Origin: Spartobacteria bacterium
GTDB taxonomy: Bacteria; Verrucomicrobiota; Kiritimatiellia; RZYC01
Length of the DNA stretch: 64,000 nt
Reading direction: 5' to 3'
NCBI GenBank assembly: GCA_009930475.1
Contig: RZYC01000005.1
Span: 25,570-89,569, forward strand
Numbering within the stretch: the first letter of the stretch is position 1; each line of letters begins with the position of its first letter. Below the pieces are notes generated by a model. That model worked only from the letters and a program-made list of their open reading frames with translations. It searched no databases and was not told the origin of the DNA. Of the stretch, positions 1-9,468 are shown one piece after another. The position numbers were made by a program, and so were the translations under genes.

Positions 1-581
1 TTCACTTCGGCAAAAAAGAGAAAAAACTGGGCATCAGGGCTTCCGCAACGCGCGAATTGATTTTCGAAGACTGCGAAGTGCCCGCCGAAAATCTGATCGG
101 ACGCGAAGGCACTGGCTTCATGCTGGCCATGAAAACGTTTGATATTTCCCGTCCAGGCATTGCAGCACAGGGCGTGGGACTCGCTCAGGGTGCCTTGGAT
201 GAAGCCGTTCTCTATTCGCGTACCCGTGAGCAGTTTGGGAAACCTATTGCGGCCAATCAGGGCCTGCGCTGGATGATGGCGGATATGGCCGTTAAGGTTG
301 AATCAGCTCGCGCTATGCTTTATTCCACAGCGCGTCACCTTGATAAACATGCCAAAAAAATGTCCAAGTTCTCTGCTATGTGCAAATTGTACTGCACAGA
401 CGTGGCCATGAGTGTGACAACCGACGCCGTACAGGTGCTCGGCGGATACGGGTTCATGCGTGATTATCCCGTAGAAAAAATGATGCGTGATGCGAAAATC
501 CTGCAGATCTATGAAGGAACCAATCAGATCCAGCGGGAAGTCATTGGTCAGGCATTAGTTAAAGAATACGCGTCGCTTTAA
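1..581 (+). CDS. acyl-CoA dehydrogenase, C-terminal part (5' end outside window)
   Basis: This flavoenzyme oxidises an acyl-CoA to the 2-enoyl-CoA, or runs in reverse when paired with a bifurcating Etf. The reading frame is open from base 3 and enters from the left edge, so the start is missing. What remains is the end of the beta domain (GKKEKKLGIRAS, then FEDCEVP) and the whole C-terminal helical domain. The motif YEGTNQIQR near the end carries the glutamate that acts as catalytic base in this family. The next gene, etfB, starts 27 bases downstream behind a good Shine-Dalgarno, so dehydrogenase and Etf form one operon. The substrate chain length cannot be told from this fragment. Confidence 0.95.
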   Translation, partial: HFGKKEKKLGIRASATRELIFEDCEVPAENLIGREGTGFMLAMKTFDISRPGIAAQGVGLAQGALDEAVLYSRTREQFGKPIAANQGLRWMMADMAVKVESARAMLYSTARHLDKHAKKMSKFSAMCKLYCTDVAMSVTTDAVQVLGGYGFMRDYPVEKMMRDAKILQIYEGTNQIQREVIGQALVKEYASL

Positions 582-607
582 TCTGTCTTACACAAGGAGT
601 TTACCGG

Positions 608-1396
608 ATGCATATTGCCGTTTGTATCAAACAGGTACCTGATACCGCTCATGTGCGTATTAATCCTGAGACCAACACACTGATCCGCGAAGGCGTAGAG
701 AGCATCATCAATCCCTTTGATGAAAATGCACTGGAATGCGCCCTGAAGATAAAAGATGAAAACGGGGCCAAAGTCACTGTTATCAGCATGGGGCCGCCAC
801 AGGCTGAAGTGGCACTGCGCGAATGTCTTGGACGCGGAGCCGACGAAGTGATGCACCTTTGCGATGTGGCCTTTGCCGGCTCAGATACGTGGGCAACCTC
901 CTACGTCTTGTCGAAGGCAGTTCAGAAACTGGATCCACAACCGGACATGATTCTCTTTGGCAAACAGGCCATTGATGGCGATACGGCTCAGGTGGGACCG
1001 GGTGTGGCTGAATTCCTGGACTGGCCGGTTGTTACTTACGTAAGAAAAATCGATTGCGGTGAGGACGCAGTGAAGGTTGAACGTGTTTTTGAAGATGGGT
1101 ATGAGAAAGTAGAGGCGGAAATGCCCTGCGTTCTGACCATTCTGAAAGAAGCAAATATCCCTCGAATGGCCTCGCTTCGCGGTCGCATGAAGGCGAAGAA
1201 AGCCGACATCCATCGCTGGTCCGCTGCCGAATTGGAATGTGAAGACGGGAAGATGGGCCTGCCGGGTTCGCCAACGCGTGTGATGTGTATCTTTTCCCCG
1301 CCGAAAAAAACTGGTGGCGTAAAAATAGACGGGGCACTGCCGCTGGATGCCGCACGTGCCGCAGTGACAAAACTTCAGGAAAGAGGGGTGCTCTAA
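608..1396 (+). CDS. etfB: electron transfer flavoprotein, beta subunit
   Basis: This 262-residue protein is the small Etf subunit. It pairs with EtfA to carry electrons between the acyl-CoA dehydrogenase and NADH or ferredoxin. The N-terminus (MHIAVCIKQVPDT) and the segment GKQAIDGDTAQVGPGVAEFL are typical EtfB signatures. The later block ANIPRMASLRGRMKAKK matches the conserved loop that contacts the dehydrogenase in known Etfs. The start is supported by CAAGGAG at 593-599, eight bases ahead of the ATG. The stop TAA directly abuts the ATG of etfA, so the two are translationally linked. Confidence 0.96.
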   Translation: MHIAVCIKQVPDTAHVRINPETNTLIREGVESIINPFDENALECALKIKDENGAKVTVISMGPPQAEVALRECLGRGADEVMHLCDVAFAGSDTWATSYVLSKAVQKLDPQPDMILFGKQAIDGDTAQVGPGVAEFLDWPVVTYVRKIDCGEDAVKVERVFEDGYEKVEAEMPCVLTILKEANIPRMASLRGRMKAKKADIHRWSAAELECEDGKMGLPGSPTRVMCIFSPPKKTGGVKIDGALPLDAARAAVTKLQERGVL

Positions 1397-2584
1397 ATGA
1401 GTGGATTACCTTTAATAATTGACCGTGACGCATGTACCGGTTGCGGTGCCTGCATCGATGCCTGCCCTTTCGGTGCTCTGGCGATGGATGGAGATGTGGT
1501 CGCAGTCAATGAGCAATGCACGGCCTGCGGGTCTTGTGTCGACGTCTGTCCCTGCGATGCCCTTTCTCTTCCTAAAGTAGAGACAAAAAACAAGGACTTG
1601 AGCAGCTATCGCGGTATCTGGGTTTTTGCAGAGCAGCGCGATGGTCTCATTCAGGATGTTGTTTATGAGCTTTTGACGGAAGGCCGTGTTCTGGCCGATA
1701 AGCTGAATGAACCACTGTCTGCCGTACTTCTTGGATTCAATGTCAAAAAACTGGCTGCATCCCTGGGCGAATGGGGTGCAGATTCTGTGTATGTAGCCGA
1801 TGGTGCTCACCTGGAAGAGTATGACACTGATTGTTACACCAACATCATGTCGGATTTGATCGTTGAATATAAACCATCAATCGTACTCATGGGGGGAACA
1901 ACCATCGGGCGTGCCTTTGGTCCACGGGTGGCGATTCGCGTCAATACCGGTCTTACGGCCGACTGTACAGCATTGGATATTGATCCCGATACAAAATTGC
2001 TGATGCAGACGCGGCCGGCCTTTGGCGGGAATATTATGGCTACCATTTTGTGCGAGAATCATCGACCGCAAATGGCTACGGTTCGACATAAGGTGTTTAA
2101 AAAAGCCGAACCTGTCGCTGGACGTAAAGCTGAGATTATCGAAGTACATCCCAAAACATCGTTATCACGAACCAGAATTGTCGAAGTCATACACGAAATG
2201 GGCAACAAGGTCAATTTGGCCGAAGCCGATATCATCGTATCTGGTGGACGCGGATTAGGTAAACCGGAAAATTTTGCGCTGTTGGAAGCATTGGCCAAAG
2301 AACTAGGGGCCGCCGTAGGAGCCAGTCGTGCAGCTGTTGATGCTGAATGGATTCCAGCCTATCATCAGGTCGGCCAGACGGGGAAAACCGTATGTCCGAA
2401 ACTGTACGTGGCCTGTGGCATTTCCGGCGCAATTCAACATTTGGCTGGCATGAGTTCCGCCGATACCATTGTGGCGATTAATAAAGACCCAGATGCTCCT
2501 ATCTTCGATGTTGCGGATATTGGCATCGTCGGCGATCTTTTTGAGGTTGTTCCCATGATGACCAAAGTGCTTCAGGAACGGTAA
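1397..2584 (+). CDS. etfA: electron transfer flavoprotein, alpha subunit with N-terminal 2x[4Fe-4S] ferredoxin domain
   Basis: This 395-residue protein is an EtfA with an extra ferredoxin module. Residues 1-60 hold two CxxCxxCxxxCP clusters (C13/16/19/23 and C41/44/47/51), enough for two [4Fe-4S] centres. The remainder is standard EtfA, including the FAD-binding block around QVGQTGKTV and LYVACGISGAIQH. Ferredoxin-bearing EtfA subunits are known from electron-bifurcating complexes such as caffeyl-CoA reductase (CarE). That role is inferred here from the domain layout and the adjacent dehydrogenase. It is the last gene of the operon and is followed by a terminator. Confidence 0.95.
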   Translation: MSGLPLIIDRDACTGCGACIDACPFGALAMDGDVVAVNEQCTACGSCVDVCPCDALSLPKVETKNKDLSSYRGIWVFAEQRDGLIQDVVYELLTEGRVLADKLNEPLSAVLLGFNVKKLAASLGEWGADSVYVADGAHLEEYDTDCYTNIMSDLIVEYKPSIVLMGGTTIGRAFGPRVAIRVNTGLTADCTALDIDPDTKLLMQTRPAFGGNIMATILCENHRPQMATVRHKVFKKAEPVAGRKAEIIEVHPKTSLSRTRIVEVIHEMGNKVNLAEADIIVSGGRGLGKPENFALLEALAKELGAAVGASRAAVDAEWIPAYHQVGQTGKTVCPKLYVACGISGAIQHLAGMSSADTIVAINKDPDAPIFDVADIGIVGDLFEVVPMMTKVLQER

Positions 2585-2612
2585 TTTTTACAAAACAACG
2601 AATTGAAAAAGA

Positions 2613-2640
2613 ACCCCGCCGTGAGTCGGGGTCTTTTTTT
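2613..2640 (+). terminator. Rho-independent terminator after etfA
   Basis: Arms ACCCCG (2613-2618) and CGGGGT (2627-2632) form a hairpin with an 8-base loop, followed by C and a run of T. It sits 28 bases after the etfA stop, so it should end the acyl-CoA dehydrogenase/etf transcript. Confidence 0.85.
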
Positions 2641-2713
2641 TGTTATCTCATAAATACAAAACCGCCAAATCGGGATCATATCTAATATGGCGACGCGCTC
2701 ATTTGATTGAAAC

Positions 2714-3685
2714 TCACCCGCGTACATCACGAATGGCAAATAAATCACCGACCCCATCTCGAACTTTATTTCGTCCCTTCCTTCGTCTCGGACCGAAATA
2801 ATCACGATTTTCCGCAAAAAATACCTCAACAAAATCCTTCGCTCCCAGTACCTGACCATCCGTGTATGACCGGCACCGGCACAGCAATCGTTCCAAAGAA
2901 GTTAACTTCGTTTTGCTTTTTATTTTTTCACACAAAAGATCCTGATCCATAAACACAAGATTTCGATTATTCCTCACCTCTTCATACATCAAAATGTGCT
3001 CAAAATACTCCTTCGATGCAGCAGACCAATTATCCGTAATGGTCAATTCTTGTGCAATACGCGCAATGCCTCGCCGCGCCGCAGAACTTCCCCGTATCGC
3101 TTCCCCGAATCCGCAAAAGCAGTATTCTTTTGGATTATTCACCATCCGGGCCCGCACCGGATTCATTTCAATATACGCAGCCATGGTACGCAATGCCGCA
3201 CCATCCTCTACCAGTACGCTCTTAAATCGATCCTGCCAAATCGTTCCGCACGAGCCATGTGTCCTGTGATACCACGAAACAAACCGTTGTTTGATCTGCT
3301 TCATAAATTCTGAAATATCATGCATTCTATGAAGGTACCGTGACTTATCCACACATACCGCATCCGTCATCCCCCGTGCTTCCCACAATTCCCACCGTTC
3401 CAGAATCTCCGTTCTGCCCACATCCCCGTACAAAAACAGCAGCCGGTTCATCAAATCCGCTTCAGTCACCACCGTATTTCTATCCGGCTCCTCCACCAGA
3501 ATATGCACATGATTTGTCATTAACGCATAGGTCAGCACCTTCACCCCTGTAAATCCTTCGACCCGCCGAATCAGTCGATGTAGCTCCTTTTTCTCCTCCT
3601 CCCCCAATAACATTTGCCGCATCACCACTCGGCTGATCAAATGGTAATATGCCAAACTTTCTTTTTTTATCCGTCTTCTTCTCAT
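2714..3685 (-). CDS. REP-associated tyrosine transposase (Y1_Tnp / RAYT family)
   Basis: This is a single-strand DNA transposase-like protein of the IS200/RAYT superfamily. The HUH metal motif is visible as NHVHIL. The block SWYHRTHGSCGTIWQDRFKS holds the likely nucleophilic tyrosine and the GTxWxxRFKS signature. AAYIEMNPVRARMV is the usual RAYT helix. The long C-terminal extension of about 120 residues is typical of larger RAYTs. The frame is open to 3763, but I place the start at the ATG at 3685 (MRRRRIKKE), where family similarity begins. The longer version would translate an upstream palindrome as MGQTH. No inverted-repeat transposon ends were seen, so this is probably a domesticated single-copy gene. 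Confidence 0.85.
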   Translation of the reverse strand: MRRRRIKKESLAYYHLISRVVMRQMLLGEEEKKELHRLIRRVEGFTGVKVLTYALMTNHVHILVEEPDRNTVVTEADLMNRLLFLYGDVGRTEILERWELWEARGMTDAVCVDKSRYLHRMHDISEFMKQIKQRFVSWYHRTHGSCGTIWQDRFKSVLVEDGAALRTMAAYIEMNPVRARMVNNPKEYCFCGFGEAIRGSSAARRGIARIAQELTITDNWSAASKEYFEHILMYEEVRNNRNLVFMDQDLLCEKIKSKTKLTSLERLLCRCRSYTDGQVLGAKDFVEVFFAENRDYFGPRRRKGRNKVRDGVGDLFAIRDVRG

Positions 3686-3733
3686 GCGCAAAACAAACCA
3701 CACACCGACAGCAGTGTCAATACAAAAACTATA

Positions 3734-3748
3734 ATGGGTCTGACCCAT
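3734..3748. repeat. 15-bp palindrome beside the RAYT start
   Basis: ATGGGTC and its exact reverse complement GACCCAT flank a single T. The element lies about 50 bases upstream of the preferred RAYT start. RAYT enzymes act on short palindromes found near their genes, so this is a candidate recognition element. That link is inference. Confidence 0.5.
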
Positions 3749-3856
3749 ATTCAGCATTTTCATCTATTCTTTTGATTTGATTTACGCGGACTATATTTTC
3801 ATAGTAAGAGCCTTACAGGATGAAACGAATTTAGTAGCGTAATAAAGGAGGTTTTC

Positions 3857-6800
3857 ATGTCCGATGCATTTCAGCCGATACCGATGCAGCAATTATCTGA
3901 TTTTATTTTTTCGGAGTGGAGACAGAAACAAACTATTTTGGGTATTCCCAAGTCATTATTTGTTTCTCCGGATGAGGTTCGTCCTTTGCGAACATCGATG
4001 TTTGGTCATCCACTGGATACCCCGTTTGGCGTAGCCGCCGGCCCGCATAGTCAAATGGCTCAGAACATTATTGCCGCATGGTTATGCGGTGCTCGCTTTA
4101 TTGAATTAAAAACAATTCAGACGCTGGACGAATTGGATGTTTCTAAGCCCTGCATTGATATGGAGGATGTGGGGTTCAACTGTGAGTGGTCGCAAGAATT
4201 AAAAATCCAGCAATCGTTTGATGAGTATTTGCGAGCCTGGGTACTGATTCATGCGCTTCATCATAAATTGGGTTTTGCAGGAGAGATTCCAGGCGTCGTT
4301 TTTAATATCAGTGTAGGTTACAATCTTGAGGGGATGCTTAAGGACAATGTACAGTGGTTTTTAAGACATATGCTAGACGCAGGCGAGCGACTGGAACAAC
4401 ACATTGAAACCGTAGCGTCTTTTTATCCTGCCGTGCGGGATATTCCCATAGGACGCAAGCTCTCAGATAGTGTAACCTTGTCCACCATGCATGGTTGCCC
4501 TCCAGATGAAATAGGTCGTATAGGTGCCTATTTAATCGAGGAATGGGGATTTCATACCTTCGTCAAATGCAATCCCACATTACTCGGTCCGGAAAAACTG
4601 CGAGGCATCTTAAATGACATGCTGGGCTTCAAAGAGGTCATCGTTCCGGACGAAGCCTTTGAACATGATTTAACGTACCCTGATGCGATCAAGATTCTCA
4701 AGGATCTACAATCCATTGCGAACCGAAAGCAGGTCTTTTTTGGTGTGAAACTGTCTAACACATTAGAATGCGTCAATAATCGCAATATATTCCCTGAAAA
4801 AGAATCGATGATGTACATGTCGGGACGTCCGCTGCAAGGAGTTACCGTGCAACTGGCCGCACAGCTAGCAGAGACATTTAATGGAAATCTCATGATGTCC
4901 TATGCCGGCGGTGCCGACGCTTTTAACGCAGCAAATCTTCTGCGCTGCGGGATGGTAACGGTGACCACCTGCTCGGATCTGCTGCGTAGCGGCGGATATA
5001 TGCGTATGGCGCAATATGTCAGCGAATCGATGACAGCCATGAAACAAGCAGATGCCCATACCATTGATGAATGGATATGCAGCGGGACTGAATCCCATGA
5101 TCGCAATACTGCAGCCTATGTCCATCTGCTGCGCTATGCAAAACAGGTACTGGATGAACCATTGCTCAAAAAAGATCGATTTGAACGATCACAGACCAAA
5201 ACAACCCGACCGCTTGGTTTATTTGATTGTGTGCAGGCTCCCTGCGCCGACACCTGCCCTATTCATCAAGATGTGCCTCTCTACATGGAAGCAGTGGCAG
5301 GCGGTGACTTCAAAAGAGCCGCAGAAATCGTTCTGAAAGCCAATGCCCTGCCTGCGATTCTTGGTCGATCCTGCACACACATCTGTGAACCCGTCTGCGT
5401 GCGCACTCATTACGACGAGCCGTTGGCAATCCGAGAAATTAAGCGATTCATTATGGATCAGCACCAAGAGGCATCGTTTCCCATTCATGTATCGCCAAAA
5501 ACAGCGAAAATCGGCATCATCAGAGCTGGCCCTTGCGGTTTCGCAGTCGCAAAAGAGCTGGGTCAGGCAGGATACGACATAACGCTATTCGAGAAACAGC
5601 CAAGTCCGGGCGGCATGGTACAGGGCACAATTCCCGGCTATCGCGCCACGCAATCGGCCGTGGATGCCGATTTGGATCGCATCAAAGCACTGGGCGTCCA
5701 AGTCATCTGCAACACAGCAGTAACCATGCAGAACATGAAAGAAAAAGGCTTTGATTATATCGTCATTGCCTGCGGAGCTCAAAAAGGGATTCCACTGGGA
5801 TTAAAAGGGGAGGATGCACCCAATGTGCTCGATGCCATGGATTTTCTCCGCGCTTCTCGTGAAAATAAAGCACCTGATCTCGGGCAGCGAGTCGGTGTGA
5901 TTGGCGGCGGCGACGTAGCCATGGATTGCGCACGCAGTGCGAAACGGCTAAGCGCAGGCGACGTCACCCTGTTTTATCGACGGACGCGCGCACAAATGCC
6001 TGCTGAAAAGGAAGAAATCGAAGCGGCACTGAGTGAAGGCATCATACTCAAAGAACTTTCCGCCCCGATAGAATGCATCGAATCCAACAAGCGCATGACT
6101 GCACTTCGATGTCAGAAAATGAAATTGGGCGAGCCCGACGAGAGCGGACGCCAACGCCCATTACCGCTCCCCGGCAGCACATTCGACACATCCTTAGACA
6201 CGCTAATCGTGGCCATCGGTCAGCAGCCTGATTTTGATTTTCTGGGGGAAACCGGTCCGGCATGCAATAAAAGGGGATACATTCAGGCAAATCCTGAGAC
6301 ATTGGAAACATCCCTGTCTGGCGTTTATGCTGGAGGCGACGCCATCAACAACGGACCGGAAACCATCGTAAAGGCACTGGGTGACGGGAAAACAATCTCG
6401 CAATCCATTCGTGCCAAAGTAGAAGGAATCCCAATCAATGAACCGGGTCCCCTGCCGGAGGGCGATTATGCAGACCTACTGCAGCGCAGAGGAAAACGTG
6501 CGTGGCGCGTCGACATCCCCGAATCCACAGTGGATCAGCGAAACGGATTTGATGAAGTAATTCACACCCTGAGCAAAGACGCCGCACAAAAAGAAGCCGC
6601 CCGCTGTCTGGCCTGTCATAAAATGTGCAGCATCTGCACCACCGTCTGCCCAAACAGAGCACTGTTCACCTACAACATAACGCCCGAACAGCTTCCTGCT
6701 TTTGATGTAAAAATCAATGAGCACTGGGCCGTCGCAGTGATTCGTAAGGTTTACAATGTATTCCAATCATTTCAGGTAGCTGTATTAACTGACTTCTGCA

Positions 6801-7177
6801 ATGAATGCGCCAATTGCGAAACATTTTGTCCGACCGCCGGAGCGCCCTATCGGGATAAACCTCGCATCTATATCAATCGTGCCGAGTTTGAGGTACAGGA
6901 AAACAATGCATTCACTCTTGGCCGAAACACAAATAATGGTTTATCTCTTGCCGGGCGGTTTGCCGGGCAGACCCATCGTTTAGTTGAATCAGGCGATGAC
7001 ATGATTTACGAAACAGCGGCTTTTCGGCTGCACATAACACCAGACGGCGGCATCCAAAAGACCGAAGCCTTGGACGTCGAAAATGGAATCTATCCGGGAG
7101 ACTCCTTCGCGCCTCTAGCCATATTGCTAAAAGGACTGAAACAATCGGCCGGCTGGATGGCCTGCGGCGAGGTATAA
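3857..7177 (+). CDS. ygfK: YgfK-like DHOD/GltD/ferredoxin fusion (putative selenate reductase subunit family)
   Basis: This 1106-residue multidomain oxidoreductase resembles E. coli YgfK along its length. Residues 1 to about 440 form a dihydroorotate-dehydrogenase-like barrel (FGVAAGPHSQMAQN, FIELKTIQTLD). About 450-540 is the cysteine-rich GltD N-terminal segment (CADTCPIHQDVP, CTHICEPVC). About 550-880 is a GltD-type FAD/NADPH module, with the NADPH loop GVIGGGD near 679. The end carries ferredoxin-like cysteines (CLACHKMCSICTTVCP from 917, then CNECANCETFCP). The FAD loop is unusual: the first glycine of GxGxxG is R556 (RAGPCG). The start follows AAAGGAGG at 3844-3851. The E. coli gene sits among purine and selenium genes; no such partners are here, so the substrate is unknown. 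Confidence 0.9.
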   Translation: MSDAFQPIPMQQLSDFIFSEWRQKQTILGIPKSLFVSPDEVRPLRTSMFGHPLDTPFGVAAGPHSQMAQNIIAAWLCGARFIELKTIQTLDELDVSKPCIDMEDVGFNCEWSQELKIQQSFDEYLRAWVLIHALHHKLGFAGEIPGVVFNISVGYNLEGMLKDNVQWFLRHMLDAGERLEQHIETVASFYPAVRDIPIGRKLSDSVTLSTMHGCPPDEIGRIGAYLIEEWGFHTFVKCNPTLLGPEKLRGILNDMLGFKEVIVPDEAFEHDLTYPDAIKILKDLQSIANRKQVFFGVKLSNTLECVNNRNIFPEKESMMYMSGRPLQGVTVQLAAQLAETFNGNLMMSYAGGADAFNAANLLRCGMVTVTTCSDLLRSGGYMRMAQYVSESMTAMKQADAHTIDEWICSGTESHDRNTAAYVHLLRYAKQVLDEPLLKKDRFERSQTKTTRPLGLFDCVQAPCADTCPIHQDVPLYMEAVAGGDFKRAAEIVLKANALPAILGRSCTHICEPVCVRTHYDEPLAIREIKRFIMDQHQEASFPIHVSPKTAKIGIIRAGPCGFAVAKELGQAGYDITLFEKQPSPGGMVQGTIPGYRATQSAVDADLDRIKALGVQVICNTAVTMQNMKEKGFDYIVIACGAQKGIPLGLKGEDAPNVLDAMDFLRASRENKAPDLGQRVGVIGGGDVAMDCARSAKRLSAGDVTLFYRRTRAQMPAEKEEIEAALSEGIILKELSAPIECIESNKRMTALRCQKMKLGEPDESGRQRPLPLPGSTFDTSLDTLIVAIGQQPDFDFLGETGPACNKRGYIQANPETLETSLSGVYAGGDAINNGPETIVKALGDGKTISQSIRAKVEGIPINEPGPLPEGDYADLLQRRGKRAWRVDIPESTVDQRNGFDEVIHTLSKDAAQKEAARCLACHKMCSICTTVCPNRALFTYNITPEQLPAFDVKINEHWAVAVIRKVYNVFQSFQVAVLTDFCNECANCETFCPTAGAPYRDKPRIYINRAEFEVQENNAFTLGRNTNNGLSLAGRFAGQTHRLVESGDDMIYETAAFRLHITPDGGIQKTEALDVENGIYPGDSFAPLAILLKGLKQSAGWMACGEV

Positions 7178-7204
7178 CGAGTCATTTTATGAGGAAACAA
7201 AGAC

Positions 7205-8329
7205 GTGATTAAAGTAAATATAGACGTGCAATCCGTCGTTGGAAATATCACCGGTGTTGGCAAATACACCAAACATCTGGTGGAAACGATGGATCAGATG
7301 TCCGGCGAAACAAATGACATGGATTTATCTCTGTTCTATTTTGATTTCAAACGAAAAGGAGTCAAAATACAGAGCGAACATCTTCGCCGCCATGCCGTGC
7401 AATGGGCTCCTGGCTGTCTCTTTTCACAATCATGGAAATATCTTAAATTTCCGCCCTACAACTGGCTGGCGGGATCGGCGGATCTATATCATTTCCCTAA
7501 TTTTATTGTGCGCCCTGTGCAAAAAGGTAAATGCGTGGCCACGATCCATGATCTGGCCTTTATCCGCTACCCGGAAACGCTGGAATCAGGCAATCTGAAA
7601 TTTCTAAACCGCAGTATTTATGAAACCATTCGAAGGGCAGACGGCATCATTGCTGTTTCTGATTATATCGCCGGAGAACTGCAGCAACTACTGAATGTTG
7701 ATCCACGTTTAATCCATGTTATTCACGAGGGACTTCCCCCGCTTACCCAACAGGAAACAACGTGGAATACGCAGGAACTACGCAAAAAGTTCGATCTGCC
7801 GGAGCGTTTTTTACTGACTGTGGGGACCATTGAACCAAGGAAAAACCACCCGTTTCTGATCGACATCATGGAACTTCTTCCCGACGACATTCATCTGGTC
7901 ATTGTTGGTGGTTTAGGATGGAAATATGAACCCTTTTTGAAAAAGTTACATCAATCCCCTGCGGCAAAACGCATTCATATGCCTGGATACATCACAGATG
8001 AAGCGCTGCAGGCCCTCTACCATACCGCCGAGCTATTTGTATATCCTACGATATACGAAGGATTTGGGTTTCCGCCTCTAGAGGCCATGCAGCGGGGACT
8101 TCCCGTCGTATCCGCTCAGGTGGGCCCCTTACCGGAAGTACTCGGAGATGCCGCCGCTTGGATTAACGGATTTGACGCCAGGGAATGGAAAGAGCACATT
8201 ACCCATCTGCTCAACGATCATGCAAAGCGCACATTGATGCAAGAACTAGGATATGAACAGGTTAGACAATATACATGGGAGAAAACAGTGCAGCAAACAC
8301 TACACGTCTACAGAAAGCTGGTTCCATGA
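7205..8329 (+). CDS. glycosyltransferase family 4 (GT-B fold)
   Basis: This 374-residue cytoplasmic sugar transferase belongs to the retaining GT4 group. The N-terminal Rossmann half contains VVGNITGVGKYTKHL and an acceptor-side segment VATIHDLAFIRYP. The C-terminal half has the GT1 domain hallmarks TVGTIEPRKNHPFLI and YEGFGFPPLEAMQRGLPVV, the E-x7-E region that binds the nucleotide sugar. The start is GTG at 7205, with GAGG at 7191-7194. It lies 27 bases after the YgfK-like gene, and its stop overlaps the next start (ATGA). It probably acts in surface polysaccharide assembly; donor and acceptor are unknown. Confidence 0.92.
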   Translation: MIKVNIDVQSVVGNITGVGKYTKHLVETMDQMSGETNDMDLSLFYFDFKRKGVKIQSEHLRRHAVQWAPGCLFSQSWKYLKFPPYNWLAGSADLYHFPNFIVRPVQKGKCVATIHDLAFIRYPETLESGNLKFLNRSIYETIRRADGIIAVSDYIAGELQQLLNVDPRLIHVIHEGLPPLTQQETTWNTQELRKKFDLPERFLLTVGTIEPRKNHPFLIDIMELLPDDIHLVIVGGLGWKYEPFLKKLHQSPAAKRIHMPGYITDEALQALYHTAELFVYPTIYEGFGFPPLEAMQRGLPVVSAQVGPLPEVLGDAAAWINGFDAREWKEHITHLLNDHAKRTLMQELGYEQVRQYTWEKTVQQTLHVYRKLVP

Positions 8330-9468
8330 TCATTGGTATTGACGCACGCTGGATATTCGACCAATTGAGCGGCATAGGCCTGCACACGCGCGAGTTGATC
8401 GCACACTTGGCACGCATTGATACGGAAAACCGATATGTTCTGTTTTTCTCCTCAGAAAAAGCGATGAAAAACGTAATGAGTCGTCCAGAAATCGCAGGGA
8501 ATCACCGTTTTCATGCGCATTTCGTCCCCTACTCTCCCTTTTCACCGAAAAATCAGTGGCAAATGCCTCTGGTCATAAAGAAATACAAACTGGATGTTTT
8601 TCATTCGACGAATTACATGATGCATCTGTTTCACCGCCCGTTTTTTGGGACACATCACTCTTGTGTTCATATTATAACTGTACATGATCTGATCCCGATC
8701 AAATTTCCCCATTTCACCCCGAAAGCCCGAAAAAATCAGCTGTTGCCCCTCTTTAAATGGATCATGCGACGTGCCATTCGCCTTTCTGAGCGAGTCATCG
8801 CTGTCAGTGAATGCTCAAAACAGGATATTTTATATTTCTCCGGTCTCTCCGAGCATGATAACCGTGTTTGTGTCGTCTACAACGGCGTCGATGATGTATT
8901 TCAGCCCGATATAAATGTACAAAAACAGTGCGAAATTCTCTACGTCGGTCGTTTGGATCCCTACAAAAATGTTCCCATGCTTGTTCGTGCTTTTTCGCGA
9001 GTCAGGCAAACCATTCCCCACGCCAGACTTCGTGTCATAGGGCCCGATGATGAACGTTATCCCGAAGCCCGCAACCTGATTCGTGATAATCAATTAGGTG
9101 ATACCGTCGAATGGACGGGCTATGTTGATGACGACACCCTACTGGCGGCCTATCAGCGCGCATCCGTATTGGCACTGCCATCCCGTTACGAAGGATTTGG
9201 ACTCCCCGTTGTCGAGGCCATGGCCTGCGGCACGCCGGTAGTCTGTTCCTGCGGAGGATCTCTTGCGGAGATTGCAGGTGATGCCGCCCTCGTGATCCCT
9301 GTCGACGATGAAGATGCGCTGGTTCAGGCACTGGGCCGCGTCCTCGATGATGCCCAGCTGTCCGGTGAAATGAGCGATAAGGGTCGCAAAATGATCGGTC
9401 GCTATTCATGGGATCATGTGGCGCATGAAACGCTGAAAGTATATACCGATGCCGTTGCACTCAAATAG
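8326..9468 (+). CDS. glycosyltransferase family 4 (GT-B fold)
   Basis: This second GT4 enzyme has 380 residues and is related in layout to the preceding one. It begins MIIGIDARW, with LSGIGLHTRELI in the N-terminal half. The donor half reads YVGRLDPYKNVPMLV and YEGFGLPVVEAMACGTPVV. The frame is open back to 8275, but the ATG at 8326 overlaps the previous stop as ATGA and begins exactly where GT4 similarity starts, so I chose it. The pair is probably translationally coupled and adds consecutive sugars to the same glycan. Its 3' end overlaps the next gene by 20 bases. Confidence 0.92.
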   Translation: MIIGIDARWIFDQLSGIGLHTRELIAHLARIDTENRYVLFFSSEKAMKNVMSRPEIAGNHRFHAHFVPYSPFSPKNQWQMPLVIKKYKLDVFHSTNYMMHLFHRPFFGTHHSCVHIITVHDLIPIKFPHFTPKARKNQLLPLFKWIMRRAIRLSERVIAVSECSKQDILYFSGLSEHDNRVCVVYNGVDDVFQPDINVQKQCEILYVGRLDPYKNVPMLVRAFSRVRQTIPHARLRVIGPDDERYPEARNLIRDNQLGDTVEWTGYVDDDTLLAAYQRASVLALPSRYEGFGLPVVEAMACGTPVVCSCGGSLAEIAGDAALVIPVDDEDALVQALGRVLDDAQLSGEMSDKGRKMIGRYSWDHVAHETLKVYTDAVALK

